A DNA stretch of 64,000 nucleotides from Opeltia flavorubescens (lineage: Eukaryota > Ascomycota > Lecanoromycetes > Teloschistales > Teloschistaceae), in the NCBI GenBank assembly GCA_000442125.1, contig KE546983.1, forward strand, positions 1-64,000, given 5' to 3'. The position numbers were made by a program, and so were the translations under genes. The notes below the pieces were generated by a model. That model made no database searches, was not told the DNA's origin, and saw only the letters and a list, made by a program, of their open reading frames with translations. Shown in pieces: positions 48,805-59,671 of the stretch. The number at the start of each line of letters is the position of its first letter. Position 1 is the first letter of the stretch.

Positions 48805-51301
48805 ACGGAAGTCGCTGGAAGTTCAGCATTGAGCGTTTGTTACTATCGAATAATTGCCAAGAAGCAGATAAGGGGGAACTTCCAATCGAATGTGCACGAG
48901 GTAGAAGAGTAGGAGCAAGAGATGGTGAACTCCGGCTTCGATCAGCCTTTTTCGCCTCGGTTAAGCAAGACGCTAAGTCATATAAAGTTAGCGCGTCAGT
49001 CCTTAATAGCCATACTGCCAAACAATATCCCGTTAATGAATTGACCTTACTCCTACTGCCATCGAACTTTGAAACTATCAAGAACCCTACAAAAATTGGT
49101 ATCGGGGTAACGAGATGGGGGCGAATGGGACCTTGCAGACCAGAATCGACGCCGAATTGCCTCTCTAAAGGGAAGTCATTCACATGAGCACTCTTGGGTA
49201 TAAATACTCGAATTTGATGTCGTCACTTTCATTTGATGCTGTTCACAAATGAGTAGAATCATATCCATATCTCTACCAAGTATAGAGGAGTCTCTCGGCA
49301 CGAATCTCTTGTACTCGAATCTCCACAAAACACCCCTGCTTCAGTACACAACGGGCTTCAGCTGTTCCTTTGGTTGCTTCTCAACTATATTCCTTATATT
49401 TGATTTGCTACAGCTTGCTTTTGTGCAGGACCTGAATTCGATACCCCAATATCGCAACCATCAGCAGCGTTAAAAAGTGCACTTCTCACGTGTTGGAATT
49501 GACATCAAAGGTACCGGATGGCCAATCGATAATATTCCTATAGCCATGCTGCTGCCGGTAGTTATGGCTCAGAAACGGGTCGTCGTCGATAGCGCGTTGA
49601 TTCAGGATGAATCAGATAAATCTGCGCTCATTGAGCAACAAACTTAGTAGAAGCTACATCTCCTTTTCCGCCCTGTCACTTCAAAATCCTGCTTGACGAA
49701 ACTCTCTTCTCCTTATCGTTCCCAGACTGCTACGATCATCAGGAAATGGCATTTGAGGGTTTCCTCTTTCTCACTGGTAGAAGAAATCTTGAAGGTTTCC
49801 TGGGACAAAGTAATCCTCTCAAGTCGTCGGGACGATTGAGTCCAGCCGTCGAGATTTTATAGATATGAGGCGCAGCCCGGACCGCAGATCCAATGGAGAG
49901 CTGATAGCCTGTTCCGAGTTGATATACCGGTAAAGCTGGGATGGAGTACTTAAGGTCTTAGGGCTTGCTGTATCGCTTATTGGTGGTATGACACTCGGTT
50001 GTGGAGCTGAGAGAGAGGATTGTTGGTTCGCCAGTTACCTCAATTAGCACTCCCATCATTGATGTTTTTATACAACAGTCATCCAAGTTTCAAGGTATAA
50101 TCTAGGATGGCAAGTCTTGAAACCGTTGGAGTGCTTCATCAAGTTGCAGCGTGGAGATGATACGATAAGGACGGAATGCCTGTACAGTGAAACAGGCAAA
50201 GCTCTCGCTACGAATGGCGCCAGCGTGATGCCATCGGGACACCTGAAGGTAGTAGCCATATCCTCCTTCTTACACAATTGCATTTTTTTCTTACCCAGAT
50301 GGTTAAAGTTCTTACAACAACCATATCTTCCATCCCCTTTCTCCACAAATACCGCAGCTTATTACTTTGCCAACACGATACCATTCTCCATCGCTACTGC
50401 ACGAAAGCGGTTCTTCCAACCACATGCTGCGTTAACAAATGCACATTTTGCTTTCGACTAAAACTTGACTCAGGCGTTTCGAACGAGCTTCGATCCAGCC
50501 TCATTCAGCTTTTCTCTTTAAAATTAAACAATCACACTGCCCGACAGATCACCTCCGCCACCCCCCATTTACACCGGCCCACACCCCTGTCTCGCCGCTG
50601 TACCCCCTGGTAATTCTCCCTCTAGCTTTCATACAATTCAAACCTTTGTATCACACTTGCTGGAGCTGCCTCGTGGAGACGGGTTATGGTGAGACTATTA
50701 GGGGTTTTACCAATGCCATTTCCATCCGGGCTGAATAGAGACCAACGAACAGCTGGTGCATTAGTTTTTATCCACTTTGACTGTGGTACAATCACGGGTT
50801 TTATTATCATATCATAGCCTGCAATCATCCCAACCTTCCAACTCGCAAATCTAGTCAAAAACGCTTGTGATGATTACTCCTGCAGGATAATTTTCATCAT
50901 AAACCGACCCAGCTTCTAGAGAACTTGTCGATTTGAAGAAGAAAAAATATCGCTGGCGACCATGATTAGAAAGAGTTTCCCAAGATACATCATGTTTCAA
51001 AGAATGGGATTTTAACAGACGAGTATCAATCTCTCTTCTTTTCATCATCGTCAATTTTTTTGATCATGGAAAAAGGGAACGTTCAATATCCTTTCGCTAC
51101 TCTTCCAAAATCATTCACAATATTTTCCACCCCTACCGTAAAAAATCCAAAGAAAAATCCATTACTACTATTACCAAGAGCCGAAGATTCGAACTTCCAC
51201 CGCAAGAAACTAATCAGCCCGTAGAGAATACTCCAGCTGAGTTTTCTGCATGAAAGAAGTATCTAGCTGATATCGCAATTTACATCTCTTCTTCCCAAAA
51301 A
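48805..51301. other. No supported gene
   Basis: Overlapping frames of 110-130 codons occur on both strands at 48791-49187 and 50068-50613. None has a domain, splice context or clear advantage over its antisense partner. The left part probably holds the promoter of the DUF7924-like gene. Confidence 0.5.
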
Positions 51302-51616
51302 ATGACCCGATCACCTACCAAAATGATAGACCAGTACCGCCTCCCAAGCCCCATGGCAACGAACTTCCCCCATAAATCCATTTCTCGTTATCCCTCGTAT
51401 TTCTCCCTCATCCCCCAAATCCGCCAACAGCAATACCAAAGGCGCTCCGAGTGGGAAAACACCGACGCTAGATTGACATGCAGACTAAGCCATCCCACTG
51501 CTTTCCCAAGCCATAGATCCGCAAGCTGTATATCCTCTCGTGATTCAACTCCTAGCGACTCCTTGTGAGTATACGCCTTCCATCCTTATTATTGTTTGCT
51601 GACACCATCTAGATAA
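51302..51616 (+). CDS. Small hypothetical protein, 88 aa, two exons
   Basis: Exon 51302-51564 starts in a good context (AAAAATGAC) with MTRSPTKMIDQYRLPSPMAT and ends SRDSTPSDS. A textbook 48-nt intron follows (donor GTGAGT, GCTGACAC branch, acceptor CATCTAG, 51565-51612). The second exon supplies only the last base of a Leu codon and a TAA. The protein is basic and Ser/Arg-rich, without signal peptide or membrane segment. The intron is the best evidence that this is a real transcript; the coding call is tentative. Confidence 0.4.
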
Positions 51617-51764
51617 ACGGAATTCCATATCTTTTTCGATGAGAATGTTTCAGTGTGGACAAACCTTGGCCCAAAGTCTAAGGCCCATCTTCTGCCTCTG
51701 GCCATCGTCAGAGCTGTCAGCAATATCCTCAAAATCTCAAAATTTCTCAGGTCTCTCTTTCCCA

Positions 51765-54538
51765 TCACATTGCCCTTCTCATCTTAGGTGTAGTCCCCAA
51801 TTCCGGACTAAACTGCGCACCCTCATTCTTTCTCGCCTCAGGGGTCTCCGGTACTTCTCCCATTGCCTCATTTCGCCCCGGAAATAGCTCTGAGACCCGG
51901 TCATCTATTCCCACAACACTTCCCCCGACTGAAGACAGCGCTTTATCAGATTCGTCATCATCGTTGATATCCACTGCTCCAGCAGTCCACTTCTCGCTCA
52001 AAAGCCCCAAAAGACCGTCTTTCCTCCTTTCACATTCTTGGATGAATTCGTCCTGCTGAGTGATCCGGAGGAAGGGATGTAGGTCTTTCTTGAATAATGG
52101 TTGGTAAGTGAGGATGCGCTTTAGGTAGATCTCGTCTAGGCGCGAGAAGATGGGGGCGAGGAGGTCGAGGAGACTACATTTCTTATTCTGCGCAGCGGGT
52201 GGAGAAGGGGAGGAGGATCCGGGAGAAGAAGATGATGAGTTGAGATTTGTTGTTGTTGTTGGGTGAGAGGGAATCTCGATTGCGGCGAGGAAATGGAGGA
52301 TCTTGATGAGGTTACTGGTGCCGAGGATGGTGGACCTGTCAAGAGAGAAGCTATGTAAGCGTACATTTTTCCATGCAGAATAATCAGATGGGATTGGAAG
52401 TGCCAGGATGACAAGCAGAGACGAGTCGTAGAGAAAGAAAAGGTGGAAATACAGATTCTTCTGCAGGATCAGGAAAGCTCCCTGTCCCAAATGCCTGTCA
52501 ATAGCGTATGCGGTCTTGCCTCGGACCATGGTATTGTTCCAAGCTTTATCAAACCGCTTTTGTTCCTTCTTCCTGGCCAACTCAAGCTCTTTCTGTTCAT
52601 ATATCGCATCTGCATGGTTTCGGGGCCTCTCCTGGCTTCCCCCTGGCATAGGGACCCCAAATCCAAGGAATGGGGCAATCAACTTCTTGAGTATAGAATC
52701 TGTACGCCCGGTCTCGTTGTCACGGCTTTTAAGCCCTAATTCCTGTTGGCGTCTGTCGAATTCAGCTTCGAAGAATTTTCTTAGCGCCTGGTTGTTGCGC
52801 GCCCGATCACCGTTGTTATCTCCTACAGTATCTTCGTTGCCATCATCGTGACCGGATATGCCCTCTAGGACAGTGATGGCATGAGAAGGGGCCCAGGCAA
52901 TGAATGTGCGGATCCAGTACATAAAGCAGTCCTTTTCGCGGATTGTATCCATCATACGCTTGACTTCTATCGAGGCTTTTTCCACCTGTGACCTAGTGTT
53001 TGCGTTCCAGCTTTTGATAAGACCTTGTAGTGCAGCTGGAAGTGATCTCTTCATCTCTAGGCCGTCGGGACCGTTTCCGTAATCGCCCGCAGAAGGTAGG
53101 AGTGATGGATCAACGGCACAGAGGCCGTTAGAACGGGAGATTACGGCCTTCATGTCCTCGTGTAGCTTCCAGTACGTTGCTGGAGCGAAGAGATGGGCCA
53201 CGAATCGCAAAGCAGTTTCCTGCGCTAAGGGGCTGAGGTCGGGATACCAGGCTTGTGATTGCATGGAACCCAACACGCTGTTGAGAAATGGCTTGTCAAT
53301 ACAATGGCGCATCAACTTGAGAGGGGTGGCAGAAATAATCTGCAGCCTTAGTCGACGTTTGTCATTTTCGTAGTGAGATCGCTTGAGGGTTAAAACGGTC
53401 TCGGCTGGAGGGATAAGGGATTGAGATTGGGTGGCCTTCGCAGGGGAAGGAGGATTGGTCGGTGAGGGATTGGAAATCCCTGAGATACCGTTGTGGCCGG
53501 CGAGGTTCCTGGGCATTGAGTCGCTCTCAGCTTGGTGGAGGGCTAAACGGCGGGAGAAGTCCAGTAGCATGCGGGCCGAGGATACCTTTGATGGTGAGGG
53601 GGTTCTTGGAGTGTGTTCCTGCTCGACTAAGGTGGTTTCGTCGCCATTGCCATAGGACAGGTCATTCCCTCTTGTTGAATCGTGCTTACCCTGCAAGACA
53701 GTCTCATCTTCTAAACTCCCAACTAGAGTGCCATCATCTCCATTCCCTCCGTCATCGCCATTGACTCCATCTTGTCCATTGTCTCTGTCGTCTCCACCAT
53801 CTTCATCTTCTCCGTCATCTCCTCCATCTCTGTCAAACAGGTGTTCATACTGATTAGAGGCTGTCGTTCCGATCTCGCCTTCACTTCGGTCTCTCGTTTC
53901 TCTTTGGATACTCGATGCCTTGCTTCCAGATGGTGCATCGCTTTCCAGCCTATCTCTCTCTTCCGTGTCATCCCTGTCGGCCTGACCAGCCCCGCTGTCA
54001 TCATGCTCAATTTCCTCCTCACCGTCAGGTATCTCATCGGCAACATCCGAATCAACGTCATCTTCAGTCCGTTGTTTACTGCTCTCAACATCCGATGCGT
54101 CCTCACTTCCGCCGTCTCCAGGGTTCTCAGGACAAAGTTCTTCGATTTTGCGCTTGTTGTCCCGAGAGCGGCTCGCTGTAGTTCCTTTCGACTCCCGCCC
54201 TGTTGGTTTCTTGTTGACTGGCTGCTGCTGCTGCTGTGAGTTGGCTGCCTTTCCTCTGCCAGGTTTTGTTTTGTTCGTCGGTCTTCCCTTTCTTTGCGCA
54301 GTTGTGCTCTGCTTCCGTATATGCGCCCACTTTGAATCGAGCCATGATTGGATTAGGTTAAGAAGCCAGGTTTTATGTTCTTCGTCGATCTTATCGTACC
54401 AACCGTCCAATGATTCGAGAACCTGCCAGAGAGTGTAAAAGCCGAGGTCAGTGAATTGTTGAGAAACATGTACGGTAGCAGAGTCTAACCTGTAGTTCGG
54501 TGACGGCAAAACGACGCTGGCGTTTGCGAGGTGCCATC
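51765..54538 (-). CDS. Large hypothetical protein, 901 aa, two exons
   Basis: Exon 1 (54491-54538) encodes MAPRKRQRRFAVTELQ. A 68-nt intron (54423-54490; donor GTTAGA, branch CACTGAC, acceptor CTGGCAG) leads in phase 0 into VLESLDGWYDKIDEEHKTWL. Starting at the in-frame ATG at 54509 would place intron sequence in the protein, so the upstream start is preferred. Residues 1-10 are basic. Residues about 17-55 are a Trp-rich helical segment (LLNLIQSWLDSKWAHIRKQ). Residues about 60-340 are disordered, with a Gln run, acidic tracts and a Gly/Asp tract near 215-250. Residues about 370-640 look globular (RRLRLQIISATPLKLMRHCI, ETALRFVAHLFAPATYWKLH, CFMYWIRTFIAWAPSHAITV). A charged helix follows (ELELARKKEQKRFDKAWNN), then a hydrophobic segment near 700. 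The C-terminus is again disordered. Probably nuclear; the family was not recognised. Confidence 0.75.
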
Positions 54539-56329
54539 CATAGAGTAGGTGCGGATGTTAGATTTGTCTGGTATAGAAGGCCAAATCTATAGATAATCGA
54601 TGGAGAAAGCAAAAGGAATGCTAAGGTGGCAGGAGGCTAACTTGAGATGACATGACTTTCGCTAGGGTAACCAATGATGGATGGTACTACCGTTCCGCTC
54701 CGTGCTAAATGCCAAGCGCTAGAGATCTACAGGGTGCTGCGAGCGCAGGTACGTGGCAACACAGTGCGCAGTCTACACGACTGTAGCGATACATCTCACA
54801 AGAGGAACACGTTGAATCAGTCTTTGGACATTCCATTAGATTCGGCTGTCATGATATGAATTCCAGCAGCCACAATTGTAATCCAGCCACAAAATGCATT
54901 TAAAAAAGAAGAAGCGAGCAAGCAGGGGGGCCGAATAAAATAACCAAAAGCTAGGACCCCACCCCTGTAGACTGACAGAGCCAACCATATTCAAGGGGAG
55001 CCTGGTGGAGCGGCAGTAGTGCCTGCAAAGCAACACTCGAACGAGTTTTGTGACAAGGTGGCTGGCTTACTTTCTTGGAGNAGGTTTGGGTACCCTGTGC
55101 ATCTTCTATCGCTGGTCTTTACTTGCTGTAATACAATAACATCCATTGCTTCCCGTGCATCTCTACATCTTACTGCAACAATATCTTTACTTAGCACAGC
55201 CAATCTATCTTTGCAGCCATTCTAGCAATCGCAGCGAGGCTCGAGCGTCGGCAGACACTTCCAACGCAATCCCCAACATCAACCCCAGCCTACAGTGCTA
55301 AAGCATTCAACATGAGCAAAAATCGAATTGCGTAAATCCTTCCCAACCTCGAAAAGGCCCTACACCTCTCCCAGAAAACTTGCCCCCCTGCAGGACACGA
55401 CATAAAGCTTCTCCATATTTTGAACGCCTGAATGATCCAAATGAGGATTGCATTTACCCCCGATACAAAGATCCTGGAAATTCAGGCGCCGTCAATCACA
55501 CCCCAGTCTTTTCATCACATCTTGCTCCTTCTGTATCCTATTCCACATGGTCCCTCGATGAAGCTCTCCTCGACGAAAAGGCTCTACAGCCAACTCCTGG
55601 GCCCGTGCTGCTTCCGCCGCCACTGATCCCATGACATGCATCAGAACCAAATTACCTCGCTCCTCAACCACACCCCCGACGTCGAATTGCCACCAAGCTA
55701 TCTGGTATCTCTACACAATCATAGCAGCGCCATGCGTTCATCAATAACAATTTACTTCAAGCACAAATCCGCCTCACAGCTCTTCCCCATACATTCCTCA
55801 AACCACAAACTCTCCACAGCTCCGCCCCCAACCCCAAAGACCCCAATTCCAAAAGCCCAGGAGAAGTATTCAAATAAGCATTAACAGAATCCAGTAATGC
55901 AAGAACCGATAACAAGGACCAGCGGGCTAAGCTTAACCAGACATGCGCGAGCGATGATCAGATATTAAAACCTCGCGGGTGGAGATCATACATGTCCCCT
56001 TACGAAAAACGTTCGAGAGATTCAAGTCACCTTAGATTGTCGGAAACGGAAGGCTTCGGGAGAATTGCTAGTCTCGTAAAGGCTGGAAATAGATCGTCCC
56101 TTTAGTGATGGAAGTCGCTTTGATGGTGGAAGTCTACGAAGTAGCCGGCATGAAAAGCAGATCCATCATTGACATCTCTTTCCCAAGCAATAGCAAGATA
56201 AGAAGTCCTATACATGCCCAGGAAAGAGAAGAGGTTTTAAATTAATAATCAGTAGAGATATATTATTCAATAATGTCCTTCCCCAATCCCTGAGGAGGTT
56301 GCTTTTCAAGTTTTCCCCCTTAGTAACCA
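54539..56329. other. No supported gene
   Basis: The left end should contain the promoter of the 901-aa gene. Proline-rich open frames at 55380-55634 and 55636-55884 (+) lie in different frames and have no splice connection that I could find; they could be remnants of one decayed gene. One ambiguous base lies at 55081. Confidence 0.5.
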
Positions 56330-57950
56330 GACCCAGCATCTTCTATAATTACTCGTCCAAGCCACTCCTAAAAAGCGTCCACTCCCGACTTCAAATCTCC
56401 GTAGCAACGAAAAAGCGGATCTATCGTCCGTATAATGATTGAAAATGAAGGATAAGTACTCGATAAGTATCGAGAGTTCTCTTTACCAAAAATAGTTGTC
56501 CAAGCCACTCCCTGAAAACGCTCTTCCGTTTCTTGATCTTTAAATCGAAGTAATCACGAATAAGCGGATCCATCGTCCGTATCCCTTCCCAGGTCACGCG
56601 TGGCACTAATCGCTTTGGTTTACCCTTTTCTTGTGCCATGACCTGGGAAGAGATAATGATTGAAAATGAAGGATACGTATTCTATATAACCAACAGTATC
56701 ATTCCCCAGCCCCTGCAAAAGCACCGAGAGTTTTCTACTAAAAATGGTTGTCCAAGCCACTCTTGGAAACGCTCTCCCATCTCTCGATCTTTAAATCGAA
56801 GTAAACACGAACAGGCGGAGCCATTCCACAGTCTCTGCCTCACTCCCAACCAAATGCGTTGTCCGCCGTGACCGGTTGTCCGAGCCCCACAACCTTCTCG
56901 CTTCCAGTTATCTGAAGCCAGTACTGCCATCTCCCAATCTCAGATACGGATGGACCTTGAAGCAGGAAGGTGCCGGAAGAGAGGTATCGTTCCAGAGTCG
57001 CCCTCGGAAGTTGCTGGCTTCAGTGCCGAACAGATCCTCAGTCCGCAATGACCGGTTGTCCAAGCCACTCACTCCCTGAAAACGCTCTTCCGTTTCTTGA
57101 TCTTTAAATCGAAGTAGCCACGAATGGGCAGAGGCTATCTAGCCGAGGAGTTCACCGAGACTGTCGAGGACGAAAACGAATAACCAGTCCACTATGACTG
57201 GTTGTCCAAGCCCAAGACCACACCCCTTGTCCAAGCCACTCCTTGTCGCCACCATTTATCTAAAGCCGGTGTTGTCATTTTCCACTTTTGAACCCAGATG
57301 GATGAATCTTGAAGCAAGAAGGAACGGGAGGGAGGCCATGGTTCTGCAGTCTCAAGAGCGGGATCGAGAGGTCTCCGCCTCTGTACCGCCCAGATCTCTT
57401 CTCCGCAGTGACTGGTTGTGCAATCCACTGCTTGTCGCTACCAATTATCTGAAGCCAGCATTGCCATTTTCCACTTTCGACCATGGATAGACAGATCTTG
57501 AAGCGGGAGAGAACCGGTTGGGAGTCTGAAGAATGGGAAGGAGACCATCGTTCCACAGTCCCTAGAGCGGCACGGAAAGGCCTCTGTCTTCCGACCGCCC
57601 ACACGCCATCTCCGCAATGACCGGTTGTCCAAGCACTCTCCTTGTCCAAGCCATTCTTTATCGCTATCAGTTATCTGAAGCCAGTGCTGCTAATTACTAT
57701 TTTCCACTTGCAGCCACGTACGGATGGATCTTGGAGTAGGAAAGAACCGGAAGGGGAAATCGCTCCGCAATATCCAAAGGGAAAGCGAGAAATTTCTGCC
57801 TTTAAATCGACGCAATCCACGTCCGCAATGACTGGTTGTCCAAGCCACTCTCTATCGCCACCAGTTATCTGAAACCGGCGAATGGATCTTGGAGCAGGAG
57901 AGGCTGGCTATTCAGTAGTCTGAAGGTTGCTCAGTGCTGAATGTTTGTCA
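56330..57950. repeat. Satellite array, unit about 210 bp, with nested subrepeats
   Basis: The word AC(C/T)GGTTGT(C/G) recurs at 56871, 57051, 57197, 57411, 57620 and 57831, giving spacings of 180, 146, 214, 209 and 211 bp. It is usually preceded by TCCGCAATG and followed by CAAGCCACTC, then ATTATCTGAAGCCAG-like, GGATCTTGGAGCAGG-like and GGAAGG words. A second module (AACGCTCTTCCG, then TTGATCTTTAAATCGAAGTA) occurs near 56510, 56770 and 57080, with a worn copy near 56360. Open frames here are antisense or sense readings of the repeat and are not genes. Confidence 0.88.
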
Positions 57951-58020
57951 GAGTCCATCATTCGTAGCAGACTTCGTCTGGTGCGGTGAGAGCCCAGCCG
58001 AAACCGAATGTGAGCCGGAA

Positions 58021-58135
58021 GGAAGCTTGGAGCAGGGAAGAACCGAGGGAGAGCCTGGAGCAGGAAAGAAGCGGAAAGGAAGCTTGAAGCAGGAAAGAGC
58101 CGGCGGAGAGCTTGAGCCAGAAAAGAATCAGAAGG
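58021..58135. repeat. Minisatellite, about 29 bp, four units
   Basis: Four units of the form GAAGCTTGGAGCAGGGAAGA plus about nine bases run in tandem with a few substitutions. They sit between the large satellite and the 3' end of the PD-(D/E)XK-like gene and share the GGAGCAGG word with the satellite units. Confidence 0.8.
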
Positions 58136-58171
58136 GATCCTGAACCGGAAGGAAAGTCGGCTCAGCCCCGC

Positions 58172-59671
58172 TCATCCCATGGTTGTACCTTCTAGAGGAT
58201 CTTCCATCAGTGTACTTGGATCGACACCCAGCACCGCCTGAATCCACCACGGCTGATATTCTTCCGCGACCCATCTCGCAAGCCGTCGAACCGAGGCGAT
58301 GATCTGGTAAATCCCCACGATCCTGTCTGTAGAGCCTAGAGGGATCCTCCTATGGATGATGATCTGATTGCTCTCGTGTTTGTACTCTGCGATCCACAAA
58401 TTCCATACATGGCCTTGGATTTGGATGAGCGGGAGGATGGGCAATTCTGCGGACAGAGTATTGTTGGAGCAGAGGAGAACCTTGAGCATGTTGAAATGTG
58501 TGGTGACCCATGTCTGGAGTTCCACAACCGAAACATCCTCGTTGCCTGCAGGCCGCTTGACTTCAATGCTAATGGCGATGGGTTTGTTGCGGATGTAGGA
58601 TACATCAGTCTGGTTGATAGTCTTGGAAGGAACTGAGTCGCATTTCCTCTCTATCGAATCCTCGAGGGGCGATGACTCCTGAGGTCGGACTATGATGGCG
58701 AAATCGACCAACTTGTTCTTCGACGACTGGCCTGAGACTTTGGGCAGAAGATCTTTGTCGAAGACTTTGGCAGTCGTGATGTCTCTGTACCAAACGTTCT
58801 TGGACCGCCAATGACCTTGTAAAGCCTCTCGAAGGATCTTGCAGTGGACCTCTGCATTCCACGAAGCTTCCGCACAGTCCTCAATCTCACATTCCTCCGC
58901 TGCAACTTCGATGTCGAGAACCTTGTGCCATGTGTGACGGTAACCGAATATCTCTTCTGGTGTGGCGGTGCTAGTACGCTGTGTGTAAAGGGCGTCCTCG
59001 TCGTCGTTGTCCAGCTTCTCTCGTGTATACTCCCGAATAGACGGATCGAGGAGGCCCCTGCGTTTCTGCAAGGCTTCAAGATCGTTGCGAAGGGCTTGAG
59101 CTACGGAGGGAAAAGGGTAGACATTGGAAGGGATCTTGGCGAGTTTCACAGGGATCTCAGCACCTTGCATGTAAGCTCGGGCTTTGCGAGGAGACAATGC
59201 CCGCTGAGATGACTGTTTGGACGATTTTGCCTTACTGTCCTCCGAATCAAGAGAAACATCGTCGTCCAGTTGGTCGTCCTCGAGCTCGACACTTTCTTTG
59301 ATGGGTGGAACCAGCACTGGCTTGTCGAACAGCAAAGATTTGTGACTGGTTGCTCGAGGGGTCATTTCGTTATCATCGGGCGCTGGCGGATTGGGCTTCC
59401 GCCCTCTCTTGGCTTTTGGAGTAGTAGGAGTCTTCTGTAGTGACGTCTGACTGGCTTCAACCTTTGTCGGCGAAGAAGGTGCCATAGCGTTTGGGTGAAT
59501 CTCGCCCAGGGTACGTCGCTTGGAGCTGCGAAGCCTTGCTTTGCCTCTTTTGCGCTTGTTGCTTGGACTGACTGTGGGCTCGTAGCTTTCTGGGTGGTCG
59601 GGTTGCTCCAAGAGCCAGCTTTCGATGCTCGGAGGTTCATAGGACTCGATAGAACTATCGATGCCGGTCAT
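58172..59671 (-). CDS. PD-(D/E)XK nuclease-like domain protein, 499 aa
   Basis: Single open minus frame without introns, MTGIDSSIESYEPPSIESWL to the stop at 58172. Residues 1-170 are disordered and basic (KRKRGKARLRSSKRRTLGEI), a probable nuclear localisation signal with SP/TP sites. Residues about 180-485 form the conserved fungal PD-(D/E)XK nuclease-like domain (PF20516 type): FPSVAQALRNDLEAL, ECEIEDCAEASWNAEVHCKI, NKLVDFAIIV with Asp323, AISIEVKRP with Glu370-x-Lys372, ELQTWVTTHFNMLKVLL, LPILPLIQIQGHVWNLWIAE, PLGSTDRIVGIYQI and LARWVAEEYQPWW. The Asp and E-x-K core is complete, so it could be catalytically active; that is inference. This is a common orphan family in ascomycetes with unknown biology. 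The satellite array lies just beyond its 3' end. Confidence 0.85.
   Translation of the reverse strand: MTGIDSSIESYEPPSIESWLLEQPDHPESYEPTVSPSNKRKRGKARLRSSKRRTLGEIHPNAMAPSSPTKVEASQTSLQKTPTTPKAKRGRKPNPPAPDDNEMTPRATSHKSLLFDKPVLVPPIKESVELEDDQLDDDVSLDSEDSKAKSSKQSSQRALSPRKARAYMQGAEIPVKLAKIPSNVYPFPSVAQALRNDLEALQKRRGLLDPSIREYTREKLDNDDEDALYTQRTSTATPEEIFGYRHTWHKVLDIEVAAEECEIEDCAEASWNAEVHCKILREALQGHWRSKNVWYRDITTAKVFDKDLLPKVSGQSSKNKLVDFAIIVRPQESSPLEDSIERKCDSVPSKTINQTDVSYIRNKPIAISIEVKRPAGNEDVSVVELQTWVTTHFNMLKVLLCSNNTLSAELPILPLIQIQGHVWNLWIAEYKHESNQIIIHRRIPLGSTDRIVGIYQIIASVRRLARWVAEEYQPWWIQAVLGVDPSTLMEDPLEGTTMG

Noticed and set aside
57275-57649. 124-codon minus-strand open frame and its overlapping partners
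   Set aside because: They lie wholly in the satellite array and translate the repeat in several frames; no independent coding evidence.
56330-58135. Regularly spaced repeats considered as a CRISPR-like array
   Set aside because: The spacers between repeats are themselves repeated, the unit is about 210 bp, and the organism is eukaryotic.
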